Shown: one piece after another, positions 34,489-47,780 of the stretch | Layout of the letters: the number at the start of each line of letters is the position of its first letter | Numbering within the stretch: position 1 is the first letter of the stretch | Origin: CAVZCC01 sp963773765 | Lineage (GTDB): Bacteria; Actinomycetota; Acidimicrobiia; Acidimicrobiales; Microtrichaceae | Direction of reading: 5' to 3' | DNA: 64,000 nucleotides | NCBI GenBank assembly: GCA_963773765.1 | Contig: CAVZCC010000008.1 | Coordinates: forward strand, 62,001 to 126,000 | The notes under the pieces: generated by a model | Seen by the model: only the letters and a program-made list of their open reading frames with translations | What the model was told of the DNA's origin: nothing | Databases searched by the model: none | Position numbers and translations under genes: made by a program

Positions 34489-35361
34489 TCACGCCCGCCC
34501 CGGGACCCCGGCGAACAGGTCGGTCTCCGGGATCTCGGAGTCCACCAGCGAACGGGCCAGGATGTAGTCGTCCCACGGGTGCAGGTCCCGGGTCACGTCG
34601 GTGGGCAGGCCGAACCAGAACGGAGAGGCCGGGTCCACCTGGGTGGCGTGGGCCAGGAGCGCCTTCTCCCGCACCTCGTAGAAGTCCGCGATGTCCACCT
34701 GGGTGGTGATGCGGTCGTCCTGGTGGAAGTCGTTGATGCGGGCCATCCACTCCTCGTCGAACGGTGACTCGATGCCCAGTTCCAGGAACTTCTCGTGCAG
34801 GGCGAGCATCCGCCGCCGGGACCACACCGTGTAATAGAGCTTGAGCGGCTGCCACGGCTCCCCCGCCTCGGGGTACCAGTCCGGGTCGCCGGCCCGTTCG
34901 AAGGCCGGGACCGTGATGTCGTGCACCTTGAGGTGGTCCGGGTGGGCGTAGTTGCGCTGGTCGTCGCCGTAGGTGACCACCACCTGCGGGCGGTCGCGCC
35001 GGATGATGGCCACCAGCCGGCCGACGGCCTCGTCCAGGGGGGCGTTCCAGAAGTTGTCCTCGCGGGCGTTGACCTCCGAGTCGGGCATCCCCGAGTCGTG
35101 GTAGCCGAGGTAGTCCAGGCGGTCGTAGCCGATCACCTCGACCGCGGCCTGGAGCTCGTCCCGGCGCACGCGGGCCAGGTCGGCGTGCACCTCGGGCCGG
35201 TCCATGGCGGGGTTCAGCACCTCGCCGGCCTCGCCCCCGGTGCAGCACACCAACGTGGACGGGATGCCCTCGGCCCGGTACTTGGCCACGGTGGGAGCCC
35301 CCTTGGACGACTCGTCGTCGGGGTGGGCGTGCACGGTCAGCAGTCGGAGGGGGTCACTCAC
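34489..35361 (-). CDS. mca: Mycothiol S-conjugate amidase
   Basis: A 290-aa LmbE/PIG-L-family Zn amidase. LLTVHAHPDDESSKGAPTVA is the zinc-binding AHPDDE motif. EVLNPAMDRPEV and the second metal site YGDDQRNYAHPDHLKVHDI match Mca rather than the biosynthetic MshB; so does the length and the VWSRRRMLALHEKFLELG block. The enzyme hydrolyses mycothiol S-conjugates, releasing mercapturic acids for export, so the organism should make mycothiol, a hallmark of Actinomycetota. GTG 35361 gives VSDPLRLLTVHAHP as N-terminus. It lies divergent from the MFS carrier gene (109-bp gap), a possible but unproven exporter partner. Confidence 0.88.
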   Translation of the reverse strand: MSDPLRLLTVHAHPDDESSKGAPTVAKYRAEGIPSTLVCCTGGEAGEVLNPAMDRPEVHADLARVRRDELQAAVEVIGYDRLDYLGYHDSGMPDSEVNAREDNFWNAPLDEAVGRLVAIIRRDRPQVVVTYGDDQRNYAHPDHLKVHDITVPAFERAGDPDWYPEAGEPWQPLKLYYTVWSRRRMLALHEKFLELGIESPFDEEWMARINDFHQDDRITTQVDIADFYEVREKALLAHATQVDPASPFWFGLPTDVTRDLHPWDDYILARSLVDSEIPETDLFAGVPGRA

Positions 35362-35458
35362 GGCGACCACGCTACCGGCGCGGCACCCCGTGTTCCCCAG
35401 CACCCCGTGCTCCCCTGCCCCCGGGCACGCGCACCCCGGGCGGCGCGGCGCGGACCGC

Positions 35459-35464
35459 TACGTT
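35459..35464 (+). promoter_or_regulatory. Candidate -10 (TACGTT), leaderless
   Basis: TACGTT ends six bases before GTG 35471 of the MFS gene. Confidence 0.35.
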
Positions 35465-35470
35465 GGCCCC

Positions 35471-36844
35471 GTGGACCCCAGGACGGCCGGCGGCAGCGGC
35501 GACGGTGCCACGCAGCCGCCGCTGGACCCGTCGACCGTCCCCCGCGACGTCAAGGTCCTGTCCTGGGTGTCGTTCTTCCAGGACACGGCCTCGGAGATGC
35601 TCTACCCGATCCTGCCCATCTTCATCACCACCGTGATCGGCGCACCGGCCGCCGTGGTCGGCCTGGTCGAGGGGGTGGCGGAGGCGACCGCCGCGGTGAC
35701 CAAGGGGGTGTCCGGTCGCATGGCCGACACCCGCCGGCGCCGGCCCTTCATCGTGTTCGGCTACTCGTTGTCCACCGTGGCCAAGCCCCTGATCGCGCTG
35801 GCCGCCGGCTGGCCCATGGTGTTGGCCGCCCGGTTCCTGGACCGGTTCGGCAAGGGGGTGCGCACGGCTCCCCGTGACGCCCTCATCACCGACGAGACCC
35901 ACCCGCGGGCGCGGGGGCGGAGCTTCGGGATGCACCGCGCCGCGGACACCGCCGGAGCGGTGGTCGGGCCGCTCCTGGGGCTGGCCGCCTACCGCGCCCT
36001 GGACGGCCGGTTGCGGCTGTTGTTCGTCCTGGCCGTCATCCCGGCCGCCATCAGCGTGGGGCTCGTCCTCCTGGTGCGGGAGCGGCCCGTGCCGCGACCG
36101 GCCACCGCGCCACCGGCCGGACACCTCGCCTGGCGGGACCTGGGGCCGCGCTACTGGCGGCTCATCACGTTCCTCGGCCTGTTCGCCCTGGTGAACTTCA
36201 CCGATGCCCTCCTGCTGCTGCGGGCCCGGGACCTGGGCTTCGGCATCCCCGCCACCTTCCTGGTCTACGTCCTCTACAACGTCGTCTACGCGGCCTCGGC
36301 CTACCCGGCCGGGGCGCTCTCGGACCGGGTGCCCCGCCGGCTGGTGTTCGGCACCGGCCTGGTGGTGTTCGCGGTGGCGTACGTCGGCCTGGGCCTGGCC
36401 CGGACCGCCGGATGGGTCTGGGTCCTGCTGCCGGCCTACGGCCTGTACACCGGGCTGACCGACGGCGTGGGCAAGGCCTGGGTCGCGGACCACGCACCGA
36501 CGGGGCGGTCGGGCTCCGCCATGGGTGCCTACCAGCTGACCACCGGCCTCGGCGCGCTGGCCGCCGGCCTGTGGGCGGGACTGGCCTGGGGTGACGACGG
36601 GCGGCTGCCCCTGCTCGTCTCCGGGGCGGTCGGGGCGGTCCTGGCGCTGGCGTGCCTGATCGGGCCGGTCCCCCGTCAGGGTCGGCCGGACGGGGCCCGG
36701 ACCCGGAGCGGCTCCAGGCGGATCTCGGACGTGGGGTCGTCCTCGTCCTCCACCACCGACCAGCCGCACAGGCCGGCCAGGCGGGCCCTGCCCTCGTGGG
36801 GACCGGTGGCGATCAGGTCGTCGCCGACCTCCAGCACCACGTAG
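35471..36844 (+). CDS. Major facilitator superfamily transporter
   Basis: A 457-aa carrier. After an N-terminal tail, the first helices read VLSWVSFFQDTASEMLYPIL and VGLVEGVAEATAAVTKGVSG. The cytosolic loop RFLDRFGKGVRTAPRDALIT is characteristic of a family of 12-helix permeases, with AYPAGALSDRVPRR in the second half. Transported substrate unknown. The last helix ends near LALACLIGPVP (about 36670); a hydrophilic 57-residue tail then continues to TGA 36844. The tail overlaps the 3' end of the convergent PhoU/RCK_C gene by 169 bp, which is unusually long, so part of it may be read-through of a lost stop. GTG 35471 suits the leaderless -10. Confidence 0.83.
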   Translation: MDPRTAGGSGDGATQPPLDPSTVPRDVKVLSWVSFFQDTASEMLYPILPIFITTVIGAPAAVVGLVEGVAEATAAVTKGVSGRMADTRRRRPFIVFGYSLSTVAKPLIALAAGWPMVLAARFLDRFGKGVRTAPRDALITDETHPRARGRSFGMHRAADTAGAVVGPLLGLAAYRALDGRLRLLFVLAVIPAAISVGLVLLVRERPVPRPATAPPAGHLAWRDLGPRYWRLITFLGLFALVNFTDALLLLRARDLGFGIPATFLVYVLYNVVYAASAYPAGALSDRVPRRLVFGTGLVVFAVAYVGLGLARTAGWVWVLLPAYGLYTGLTDGVGKAWVADHAPTGRSGSAMGAYQLTTGLGALAAGLWAGLAWGDDGRLPLLVSGAVGAVLALACLIGPVPRQGRPDGARTRSGSRRISDVGSSSSSTTDQPHRPARRALPSWGPVAIRSSPTSSTT

Positions 36845-37932
36845 CCACGGGGGCGGTAGAGGTACCGGTTGTCACGGCGGATGGCCAGGACCCAGAAGCC
36901 GGGCTCGATGTCCAGCTGCAGTTCGGCCAGCGCCTTGCCCGCGGCCACCGAGCCCTGCGCCACCGGCACCCGGGTGGCCACCACGTCGGCCTCGCCCAGT
37001 GCCAGCTTCACGATGGGATGGAACTCGTAGTCGTCGGTGATGAGCCACACCATCTGGTTGGCCTGGTCACCCAGCTCCTCCGCGGCGGAGGCCAGCTGCA
37101 GCAGGCCCCGCAACGGCGACGGGTCCACGTCGTGCTTGGCCGCCCGCAGCACCCACAGCTGGAGGTGGTCCTTCATCTCGTCCAGCCGCTCGGCCAGGTG
37201 GTTCACCTCTGCGGCCAGGCCCGCATCGCGCAGCGCCAGGGCCGAGTAGGCCAGGCCCACGGCCGCCTCGGACACGTCCTTCATCTCCACCAGCACGTCC
37301 ACGGCCCGGTCCAGGTCGGTGAGGGCGTCGGGCGCGGCGGCCCGGGGCGGTTCCCAGGTGGGTGCTGCGGCCAGCTCGTGCAGGCGGATGATCCCCGAGG
37401 GTGAGCCCCGGAGGAACAACACGTCGCCCGGCACCAGCACCAGGTCGCCGTCGATCTCCTCGATCATCCACGAGCGGCCCCGGCGGATGGCCACCACGCG
37501 CATGCCGCACTGGACCGGGATCTCCAGGTCCTTGAGCGGACGGTGCGCCATGTGGGAACCCTCGCGGATCCACACCCGGTGCGAGACCTCCTCCGCATTG
37601 GAGAGGTCGGCGATGAGCTCGTTGGGGATGCCCAGGCGGTGGGTGACGATGCGGGTGATGTCCACCGCGGCGTTGGCGATGCCCTCGATGGCGGAGATGA
37701 CCTGCAGGACCGATGCCATGCCCTCGGCCTCGGCGGGACGGCGCACCGCCAGGATGCACACCGCCCGCATCTCCTGGGACAGGTCGTTCATGCGCTCCTC
37801 GAGCTCGCCCAGCTCGGTCGCCATGCCCGGATCGTTGAAGTACACGGCCGCATAGGCCAGGTCGACCATGATCTCCGAGGTGTCCTTCGCCTCGGCGAGC
37901 ATGGCCCGCAGACTCCGTGGTCGCTCATCCAT
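36676..37932 (-). CDS. PhoU-RCK_C tandem-duplicated regulatory protein
   Basis: A 418-aa soluble protein built as a duplication. Residues about 1-90 and 215-310 are helical PhoU-like domains (MVDLAYAAVYFNDPGMATEL versus AVGLAYSALALRDAGLAAEV). Residues about 120-200 and 320-400 are TrkA-C/RCK_C domains (VVAIRRGRSWMIEEIDGDLV with VPGDVLFLRG versus VLAIRRDNRYLYRPRGYVVL with VGDDLIATG). RCK_C domains bind small ligands such as c-di-AMP and gate K+ or cation systems; PhoU modules regulate transport. It likely controls an ion transporter or channel encoded elsewhere. ATG 37932 precedes MDERPRSLRAML. Confidence 0.85.
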   Translation of the reverse strand: MDERPRSLRAMLAEAKDTSEIMVDLAYAAVYFNDPGMATELGELEERMNDLSQEMRAVCILAVRRPAEAEGMASVLQVISAIEGIANAAVDITRIVTHRLGIPNELIADLSNAEEVSHRVWIREGSHMAHRPLKDLEIPVQCGMRVVAIRRGRSWMIEEIDGDLVLVPGDVLFLRGSPSGIIRLHELAAAPTWEPPRAAAPDALTDLDRAVDVLVEMKDVSEAAVGLAYSALALRDAGLAAEVNHLAERLDEMKDHLQLWVLRAAKHDVDPSPLRGLLQLASAAEELGDQANQMVWLITDDYEFHPIVKLALGEADVVATRVPVAQGSVAAGKALAELQLDIEPGFWVLAIRRDNRYLYRPRGYVVLEVGDDLIATGPHEGRARLAGLCGWSVVEDEDDPTSEIRLEPLRVRAPSGRP

Positions 37933-38000
37933 AAGGTGGTCCGGCCAAGGATAGGCCGGACGCGGGCGGCCGACGGTCCGATCAGGTGACGGTCCCTCGT

Positions 38001-38833
38001 TCAGGTCACGACGGCCAGTTGGCGGGACTCCGCCAGCAGCCGTCCGGTCCGGTCCCGCAGCACGCCGTGCTCCACCAGGTAGCCGTCGCGGGACACCGGG
38101 CTGGCGAACTCCACGAAGCACCAGCCCGAGTCCTCCGCGGGCAGGCCACGGAAGTGCACGGTCAGGTCCACGGTGGGCACGGCCAGCGGCAGGGCCAGGC
38201 GGCTGAAGATGGGCGGGAGCCAGGCATCGGACATGGCCGTGAGCACGACCTCGTCGACCGCCACGTCGCCCACCAGCCGGATCCAACCACCCACGTGGGC
38301 CCGGGCGCCGGGTCCGGGCCGGAACGGGAGGTCACCCAGCACCCACCGCATGTCGTAGTGCGAGCGCATCGGGACGTCCCGCTCCGGGTCCACGTCACCC
38401 GCCGCCACATCCATCGGGCCGGGCAGCGCCGAGCCGTCGGCGGCGACGGGCAGCCCGCTGTCGTCGTCGAACTCCGCCGGAGCGTCGCGGTCCACCCCCA
38501 GGGCCACCAGCGCCGTGACCAGGGTGCGGCCGTCCTGGGTCATCCGGGCCGCCACGTAGGACACGCTCCGGCCCGACCGCTCCACGGTGACCTGCACCTC
38601 CACCGGGCCCTCGGCCGGGGGCCGCAGGAAGTGGAACGTGGCCGACCGGGGCCGGCGGGCCGGGTCCGCGACCTCGGCCACCACCGCCCGGAGCACGATG
38701 GCGGCGACGTAGCCGCCGTTGGGACCGGCGATGATCCACCACGACCGGTCGATGTCCGCGGCGTAGCCGCCCCCGCCCACGGCCTGCACCGCGGTGTGGG
38801 CCAGGAAGGGTGGATCCGGGGTGCCCGCCGCGC

Positions 38834-38837
<4 letters not shown>
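38001..38837 (-). CDS. Thioesterase-family protein (double hotdog)
   Basis: A 278-aa TesB-like acyl-CoA thioesterase. Features are WWIIAGPNGGYVAAIVLRAV (hotdog helix with the AGPNGGY hallmark), PRSATFHFLRPPAEGPVEVQ, VERSGRSVSYVAARMTQDGR, and the C-terminal hotdog VPTVDLTVHFRGLPAEDSGW followed by EHGVLRDRTGRLLAESRQLA. GTG 38837 overlaps the acyl-CoA dehydrogenase stop as GTGA, so the pair is translationally coupled and probably acts on the same CoA pathway. Its architecture parallels the thioesterase at 27500-28359 but similarity is modest. Confidence 0.86.
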
Positions 38838-40024
<1,187 letters not shown>

Positions 40025-40150
40025 CTGTCCCCCTGGTCGTTCGTTCCCGGGCGCATCATGCCCGCTGGCCCGGGCCGCCGGTGACGACGACGGCACAGGG
40101 GCGACAGGTATCCTGCGCGGCGCAGGGCCGACCGATCAGAAGAGGTACCG

Positions 40151-41062
40151 ATGTCCCGCAATCCGATCCTGACCGACAAGGCGTTCCAGGAGGCAGGCAG
40201 CGGCGGCGTCGCCGTGGCCGACGGGCCGTCCCCGGCCGACGAGTGGGCCTCGGCCCAGGGTGCCGCCTCCACCACCGCGGCGGGCGCCGCCGGCGCGTTC
40301 CAGGCCGGCCAGCAGGCCCGGGTCCCGTCCGGGCCCGTCGTCACCGACGGCAAGGTCATGACCATGGGCGGGGTGGCGTCTGCCACGCTGGTGATGTTCG
40401 CGTTCCTCCTGGCCGCTGCGTTCTTCGGCTGGCAGTCGGTCGACGTCATCCCCACCGGCGTCGTCGACGCCAACGGACAGGACGTGTTCAACGCCACGTT
40501 CACCAGCCCCGTCCTGTTGTTCATCAGCCTGTTCGCCGCGCTCGGCCTGGCCATCCTGACGTCGTTCAAGCCCAAGCTGTCCCCGTTCACCAGCCTCGGG
40601 TACGCCGTGTGCGAGGGCTACGTGCTGGGCGCCATCTCCGCCTACTTCGGGGCGCTCTACCAGGGCATCGTGGCCCAGGCGGTCCTGGCGACCCTGGGCG
40701 TGTTCCTGGTGATGCTGGTGCTCTACGGCCTGCGCATCCTGCGGGCCACACCCAAGTTCGTGAAGGGCGTGATCGGCGCCACCTTCGGCATCATGTTCAT
40801 GTACCTCGGCGTGTTCATCCTGAACCTGTTCGGCGCCGCCGACGGCTTCTGGACCAGCGGGTCACCGCTCGGCATCGGCATCAGCGTGGTGGTGGTCATC
40901 GTGGCCTCCCTCAACCTGATCCTGGACTTCGACTTCATCGAGAAGGGCTCCCAGATGGGCCTGCCCCGCTACATGGACTGGTACGCAGGCTTCGGGCTCC
41001 TGGTCACGCTGGTCTGGCTGTACCTCGAGATGCTGCGGCTCCTGGCCCGCCTCCGCCAGTGA
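40151..41062 (+). CDS. Bax inhibitor-1/YccA-family membrane protein
   Basis: A 303-aa protein with a long Ala/Gly-rich N-terminal tail (about residues 1-70) and seven predicted helices from TMGGVASATLVMFAFLLAAA to LVTLVWLYLEMLRLLARLR. The segment LTSFKPKLSPFTSLGYAVCE with GYVLGAISAYF is the signature of the actinobacterial BI-1-like (UPF0005) group; LDFDFIEKGSQMGLPRYMDW holds the acidic residues proposed to act as the pH/Ca sensor. Function in bacteria is unsettled (ion leak, membrane protein quality control). ATG 40151 has AGAGG six bases upstream. Confidence 0.9.
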   Translation: MSRNPILTDKAFQEAGSGGVAVADGPSPADEWASAQGAASTTAAGAAGAFQAGQQARVPSGPVVTDGKVMTMGGVASATLVMFAFLLAAAFFGWQSVDVIPTGVVDANGQDVFNATFTSPVLLFISLFAALGLAILTSFKPKLSPFTSLGYAVCEGYVLGAISAYFGALYQGIVAQAVLATLGVFLVMLVLYGLRILRATPKFVKGVIGATFGIMFMYLGVFILNLFGAADGFWTSGSPLGIGISVVVVIVASLNLILDFDFIEKGSQMGLPRYMDWYAGFGLLVTLVWLYLEMLRLLARLRQ

Positions 41063-41139
41063 GCTGACCGTCGCCCCGGGTCCGCCCGGCCACGGCGTTG
41101 TTCTCCTGTGGCGCCACCCCGGTGCCGAAGAACAGCGGC

Positions 41140-41646
41140 ATGGCGCTCTCCGTCGACCAACAACTCGCCCACCTGAGCGAGCTGCACGACAGGGGCGCGC
41201 TCAGCGACGACGAGTTCGCCCGGGCCAAGGCGACCACCATCGAGGCCGCCACGCCGGAACCACCGGAACGGTCGGCCGTCGTGCTGACGTCGTGGTCCGA
41301 CGCCTGCTCCCGCTTCAGGCTCCCGTGGATGGTCCTGGCGTCCCTCGTCCTCGGCATGACCGTGGTCGGGATCGGATCCGGCCTCGAATGGGAGGCCGTC
41401 CAGACCCCGGCCGCGCCGTTCGTGTGCCCCGGCGGGGAGCTGCACACCGGGTTCGAGGTCTCGTACTCGGTGAACAGGAAGGGCGTGGACCCTGCCGCCG
41501 GTTGCGAGCGGGACGGGGTCACGCGGCCAGTGGCGGCCTGGGTCATGTTCGGACTGCTCAGCCTGCTGTGGGCCGTGCCGTTCCTGCTCGTGTTCCTCCT
41601 GGCCCGGGTGCTCGGCCGCTGGCGGCAGCAGGTCAGTTGCCGTTGA
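41140..41646 (+). CDS. SHOCT-domain membrane protein
   Basis: About 168 aa. SVDQQLAHLSELHDRGALSDDEFARAKA is a SHOCT oligomerisation motif at the N-terminus. One hydrophobic helix (WMVLASLVLGMTVVGIGSGL) follows, then an exposed segment with two Cys (FVCPGG, AGCERDG), and a second helix (AAWVMFGLLSLLWAVPFLLV). The last codons (QQVSCR) fall in a 47-bp sequence repeated just downstream, so the natural C-terminus may have been altered by that duplication. No function is known; SHOCT proteins are usually membrane-associated accessory factors. Confidence 0.75.
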   Translation: MALSVDQQLAHLSELHDRGALSDDEFARAKATTIEAATPEPPERSAVVLTSWSDACSRFRLPWMVLASLVLGMTVVGIGSGLEWEAVQTPAAPFVCPGGELHTGFEVSYSVNRKGVDPAAGCERDGVTRPVAAWVMFGLLSLLWAVPFLLVFLLARVLGRWRQQVSCR

Positions 41647-41723
41647 CCGACCAGTGCCAGGGCTCGGTGCTCCTGCGGCGGCAGCAGGTCAGTTGCCGTT
41701 GACCGACCAGTGCCAGGGCTCGG
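41621..41723. repeat. 47-bp perfect direct repeat (period 56 bp)
   Basis: Positions 41621-41667 and 41677-41723 are identical. The second copy is the true 3' end of the M15 peptidase gene on the minus strand (encoding EPWHWSVNGN and the stop). The first copy extends beyond it into the end of the SHOCT gene. Either a recent tandem duplication or an assembly duplication at this convergent junction. Confidence 0.85.
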
Positions 41724-43155
41724 ACGGCAGGTTGAAGAACCCGAACCGGGCCGCGTTGGCGGACAGCCACACGAAGGCCGGGTCGGAGCGGGAGCTGATC
41801 AACCGGCCCGACGACATGAAGTCGATGGCCAGCCCACGCTCGTGCATGGACGTGCCGGGGCGGGCCGTCGGTGGGCTGCACTGCGACGCCGGCATCTGGT
41901 ACACGGCGTAGGTGGTGGACCCGCAGTGGGCCTGGCGCAGCTTGATCTGCTCGGCCGGGTCCCGGAACCCACCACCGCCCAGGCTGAACCCGGCGGCGGT
42001 GGCCGCGTTCAACAGCGACTGGACCTGGCCGGCGATGCTCTTGTTCACCCAGATCCCGCCGACCCGGACGACGTCGGCCTGGGTCACGATGCCGGTCGGG
42101 GGCGGCGGGGGCGGCCCGGTGGGGGCCGGTGGGCTGGTCACCGGGGTCACAGGTCGGGGCTGCGTGGTCGGCGTCGGTGCCGGAGCGGGCTTTCCGCCGC
42201 CCTTCGGCGCCGAGGTGGTGGGGGCCGGAACGGCCTGGGCCGCTGCCACCCGGGCGGGACCAGCGGCGGGAGCGGTCGTCGAGGTGCTGGCCCGGAGGGC
42301 GAGCTCCTCCTCAGCCAGGGCCTTGGCCGCCTTGGCGTCGATGGCCTTCAGCGACGCGGACTCGGCCAGCGCGGCGTCGAGCCGGTCGTCCAGGCCGGAG
42401 GCCAGCTGGGCCTGGTCGGCCCGCACCGCCTCCAGCGCGTCGAGTTGCCCCTGGGCCTGGTCGGCCACGCTCCTGGCCTCGGCGGCCACCTGTTGCGCCT
42501 CGGTCTGTTCCTGGGTCGCCCGCTGCTCCGCGGCCACCATCACGTCGACGACCTCACGCCGCTCCTCGGCGACGATGTGGAGCACGTCGGACACGAAGGC
42601 GGCATCGTCCATGCGGGAGATGGACAGCACCGCGAGCTCGTCCTGGGCAGGTGGGTGGATGAAGGCCTCCACCGCGTAGTCACGCACCTGTTCGGTCGCC
42701 ACCGCCGCCCTGGCCTTGGCGTCCGCGGCCCGGTCGCGGGCACCGGCGGCCTTCTGCATGGCCTGTTCGGCCGCGGCACGGCTGAAGACCAGGCGGGCGT
42801 ACTGGTCCTTCATGCGACTGTCGATCGCCGCCACCTCGGAACGGACCTCGTCCCGCGATGCCCGCACGACGTCGATCTGGCGGGAGACGGCCTCGCGCTG
42901 GCCCGGCACCGTGGTGGGGGCCGTCGAGGTGGTGCCGGCCGCGTCCTTCGACCCGGTTCCGGACGTGGTCGGCTTGGCGGTCGTCTTGGTGGAGGTGGGC
43001 TTGGCGGTGGTCGACGTGGAGGACCCGCCGGCGCGGGCCTGGCCGCCCGTGGGATCGGCCCCGGCCAGAGGCGCGGCGAAGCCCGCTCCGGACAGGATCA
43101 GCCCGGCGACGACCACGCTGGTGGCCGCCCGCCAGCGACGGGAGGTGTCGATCAT
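41689..43155 (-). CDS. Secreted M15-type D,D-carboxypeptidase with coiled-coil N-terminus
   Basis: A 488-aa exported peptidoglycan hydrolase. A signal peptide (about residues 1-33, ending AAPLAGADP) is followed by a Thr/Lys-rich linker and a long Ala/Gln-rich coiled coil (about 90-290), reminiscent of PcsB/RipA N-termini. A Pro/Thr-rich linker and a VanY-like domain follow. Metal ligands appear in SMHERGLAIDF and EPWHWSVNG, the SxHxxGxAxD and ExxH pattern of LAS metallopeptidases. It presumably trims cell-wall stem peptides; the coiled coil may autoinhibit or dock to a divisome partner. The 3' end is part of the 47-bp duplication. A hairpin lies 27 bases upstream of ATG 43155. Confidence 0.88.
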   Translation of the reverse strand: MIDTSRRWRAATSVVVAGLILSGAGFAAPLAGADPTGGQARAGGSSTSTTAKPTSTKTTAKPTTSGTGSKDAAGTTSTAPTTVPGQREAVSRQIDVVRASRDEVRSEVAAIDSRMKDQYARLVFSRAAAEQAMQKAAGARDRAADAKARAAVATEQVRDYAVEAFIHPPAQDELAVLSISRMDDAAFVSDVLHIVAEERREVVDVMVAAEQRATQEQTEAQQVAAEARSVADQAQGQLDALEAVRADQAQLASGLDDRLDAALAESASLKAIDAKAAKALAEEELALRASTSTTAPAAGPARVAAAQAVPAPTTSAPKGGGKPAPAPTPTTQPRPVTPVTSPPAPTGPPPPPPTGIVTQADVVRVGGIWVNKSIAGQVQSLLNAATAAGFSLGGGGFRDPAEQIKLRQAHCGSTTYAVYQMPASQCSPPTARPGTSMHERGLAIDFMSSGRLISSRSDPAFVWLSANAARFGFFNLPSEPWHWSVNGN

Positions 43156-43182
43156 GGAAGTGGACCCATGCCTGTACCAACG

Positions 43183-43202
43183 AACGGGGCGGTCGCCCCG
43201 TT
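43183..43202 (-). promoter_or_regulatory. Stable hairpin in the 5' leader of the M15 peptidase gene
   Basis: A perfect 9-bp inverted repeat (AACGGGGCG with CGCCCCGTT) with a 2-nt centre. It is flanked further out by GTACC and GGTAC on the minus strand, which could form an outer stem. This resembles a structured leader, but it does not match the c-di-AMP riboswitch pattern often found before cell-wall hydrolases. Confidence 0.4.
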
Positions 43203-43339
43203 GACGCGGCAGGTACCTATTTTCGACGCTGCGCCGGGCGCGGTGGCGGATCATCTCCCCACCCATCGGCACGGGGACCCCTCCACTCAAGGTCGTGTGA
43301 CGGGTGGCCGGCCCCGGGACGCGGTCCGGGGCAGCGGGA

Positions 43340-44074
43340 TCACTGACCCAGCAGGCCCCCGAGCATGCCGCCGCCACCACTGGACTGCGTGGCCTGGGCG
43401 CCGCCCTGGATCACGCTCTCGGACGGCTGGACCATCACGTAGCCCTGCCCGCCGAACGCCATCTGGATGAGCTCCCCACTGCCGCCCCTCATCAGGGACT
43501 TGAGCCCACCGGTGTCCACCCTGACGTCCATGGACACCCCGGAGGTCCACAGGACCACCGCATCCGCATCGGCGAACGTGGGCGCCCCGGCCACGTCCAG
43601 GCAGACCGGGTCACCCTTGGTGGTGACGGCGACGTACCCGGTGCCGCGGAGGCTCACGTTGTACATGCCACCCGCCATCATGGAGGCCCGGCCCGCGTTG
43701 ACGCGGTGGATGTCCCACTCGATGGACTGCGAGAACGCCAGGACGTTGTTGCCGTTGACCGAGACCATGTCGTTCTCGATGTAGAAGAGCTGGATCTCCG
43801 AGGCCATGTCGGCCACGAACAGCTCGCCGGTCCCCTCGCACTGCATCATGTTGACGCCCTCGCCGGTGAGCTTGGACTTCATCATCTTGTTCAGGCCACC
43901 GGAGCCGGTGTTGGTGAACCGGACGTCGCCCTGGTAGGCGACCATGGAGCCGAGCTTGGTGTTGACCGGCCCGTACTGCATCTGGATCTTCAACATCTTC
44001 TTGTTCTGGAGCGTGAACGGGTCCTGGCCCGTGGTTTCGGCGAACTCCTGGAAGAGCGTTCCGTGGATCGGCAT
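43340..44074 (-). CDS. AIM24-family protein
   Basis: A 244-aa beta-sandwich protein of the AIM24/TIGR00266 family. It begins MPIHGTLFQEFAETTGQDPF and carries MVAYQGDVRFTNTGSGGLNK, GTGELFVADMASEIQLFYIE and NVLAFSQSIEWDIHRVNAGR, the usual repeating beta units. It ends in a Gly-rich, amyloid-like tail GGGGMLGGLLGQ. Bacterial members are of uncertain function (membrane association, tryptophan-RNA-binding-like fold). AAGGAG lies five bases before ATG 44074. Next downstream on the same strand is the M15 peptidase (184-bp gap). Confidence 0.88.
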   Translation of the reverse strand: MPIHGTLFQEFAETTGQDPFTLQNKKMLKIQMQYGPVNTKLGSMVAYQGDVRFTNTGSGGLNKMMKSKLTGEGVNMMQCEGTGELFVADMASEIQLFYIENDMVSVNGNNVLAFSQSIEWDIHRVNAGRASMMAGGMYNVSLRGTGYVAVTTKGDPVCLDVAGAPTFADADAVVLWTSGVSMDVRVDTGGLKSLMRGGSGELIQMAFGGQGYVMVQPSESVIQGGAQATQSSGGGGMLGGLLGQ

Positions 44075-44180
44075 GGGGGTCTCCTTGCGTCCGTCGGCGC
44101 CCCGTGCGCGACGGCGTCCGGATTCACGGTAGCGGTGGGCCCGGCCGATGTGGCGCTGCGGCGCGAGGTTCCCGGCCGGC

Positions 44181-47752
<3,572 letters not shown>

Positions 47753-47764
47753 GTCCGGAGGGTA

Positions 47765-47780
47765 TCGAACATGTGTTCGA
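47765..47780. promoter_or_regulatory. LexA (SOS) box TCGAACATGTGTTCGA
   Basis: A perfect match to the Gram-positive/mycobacterial SOS box (TCGAAC-N4-GTTCGA), a full palindrome 13 bases before the dnaE2 GTG. It lies between dnaE2 and the divergent gene at 47917, so LexA could repress both. Confidence 0.85.

Noticed and set aside
43156..43230. c-di-AMP (ydaO-type) riboswitch before the M15 peptidase
   Set aside because: The characteristic conserved loops of that class are not present; only a simple nested hairpin is seen.
41710..43470. A 586-residue plus-strand open frame opposite the M15 peptidase
   Set aside because: Shadow of the minus-strand gene; Gly/Arg-rich composition and no domain, while the opposite strand has signal peptide and metallopeptidase motifs.
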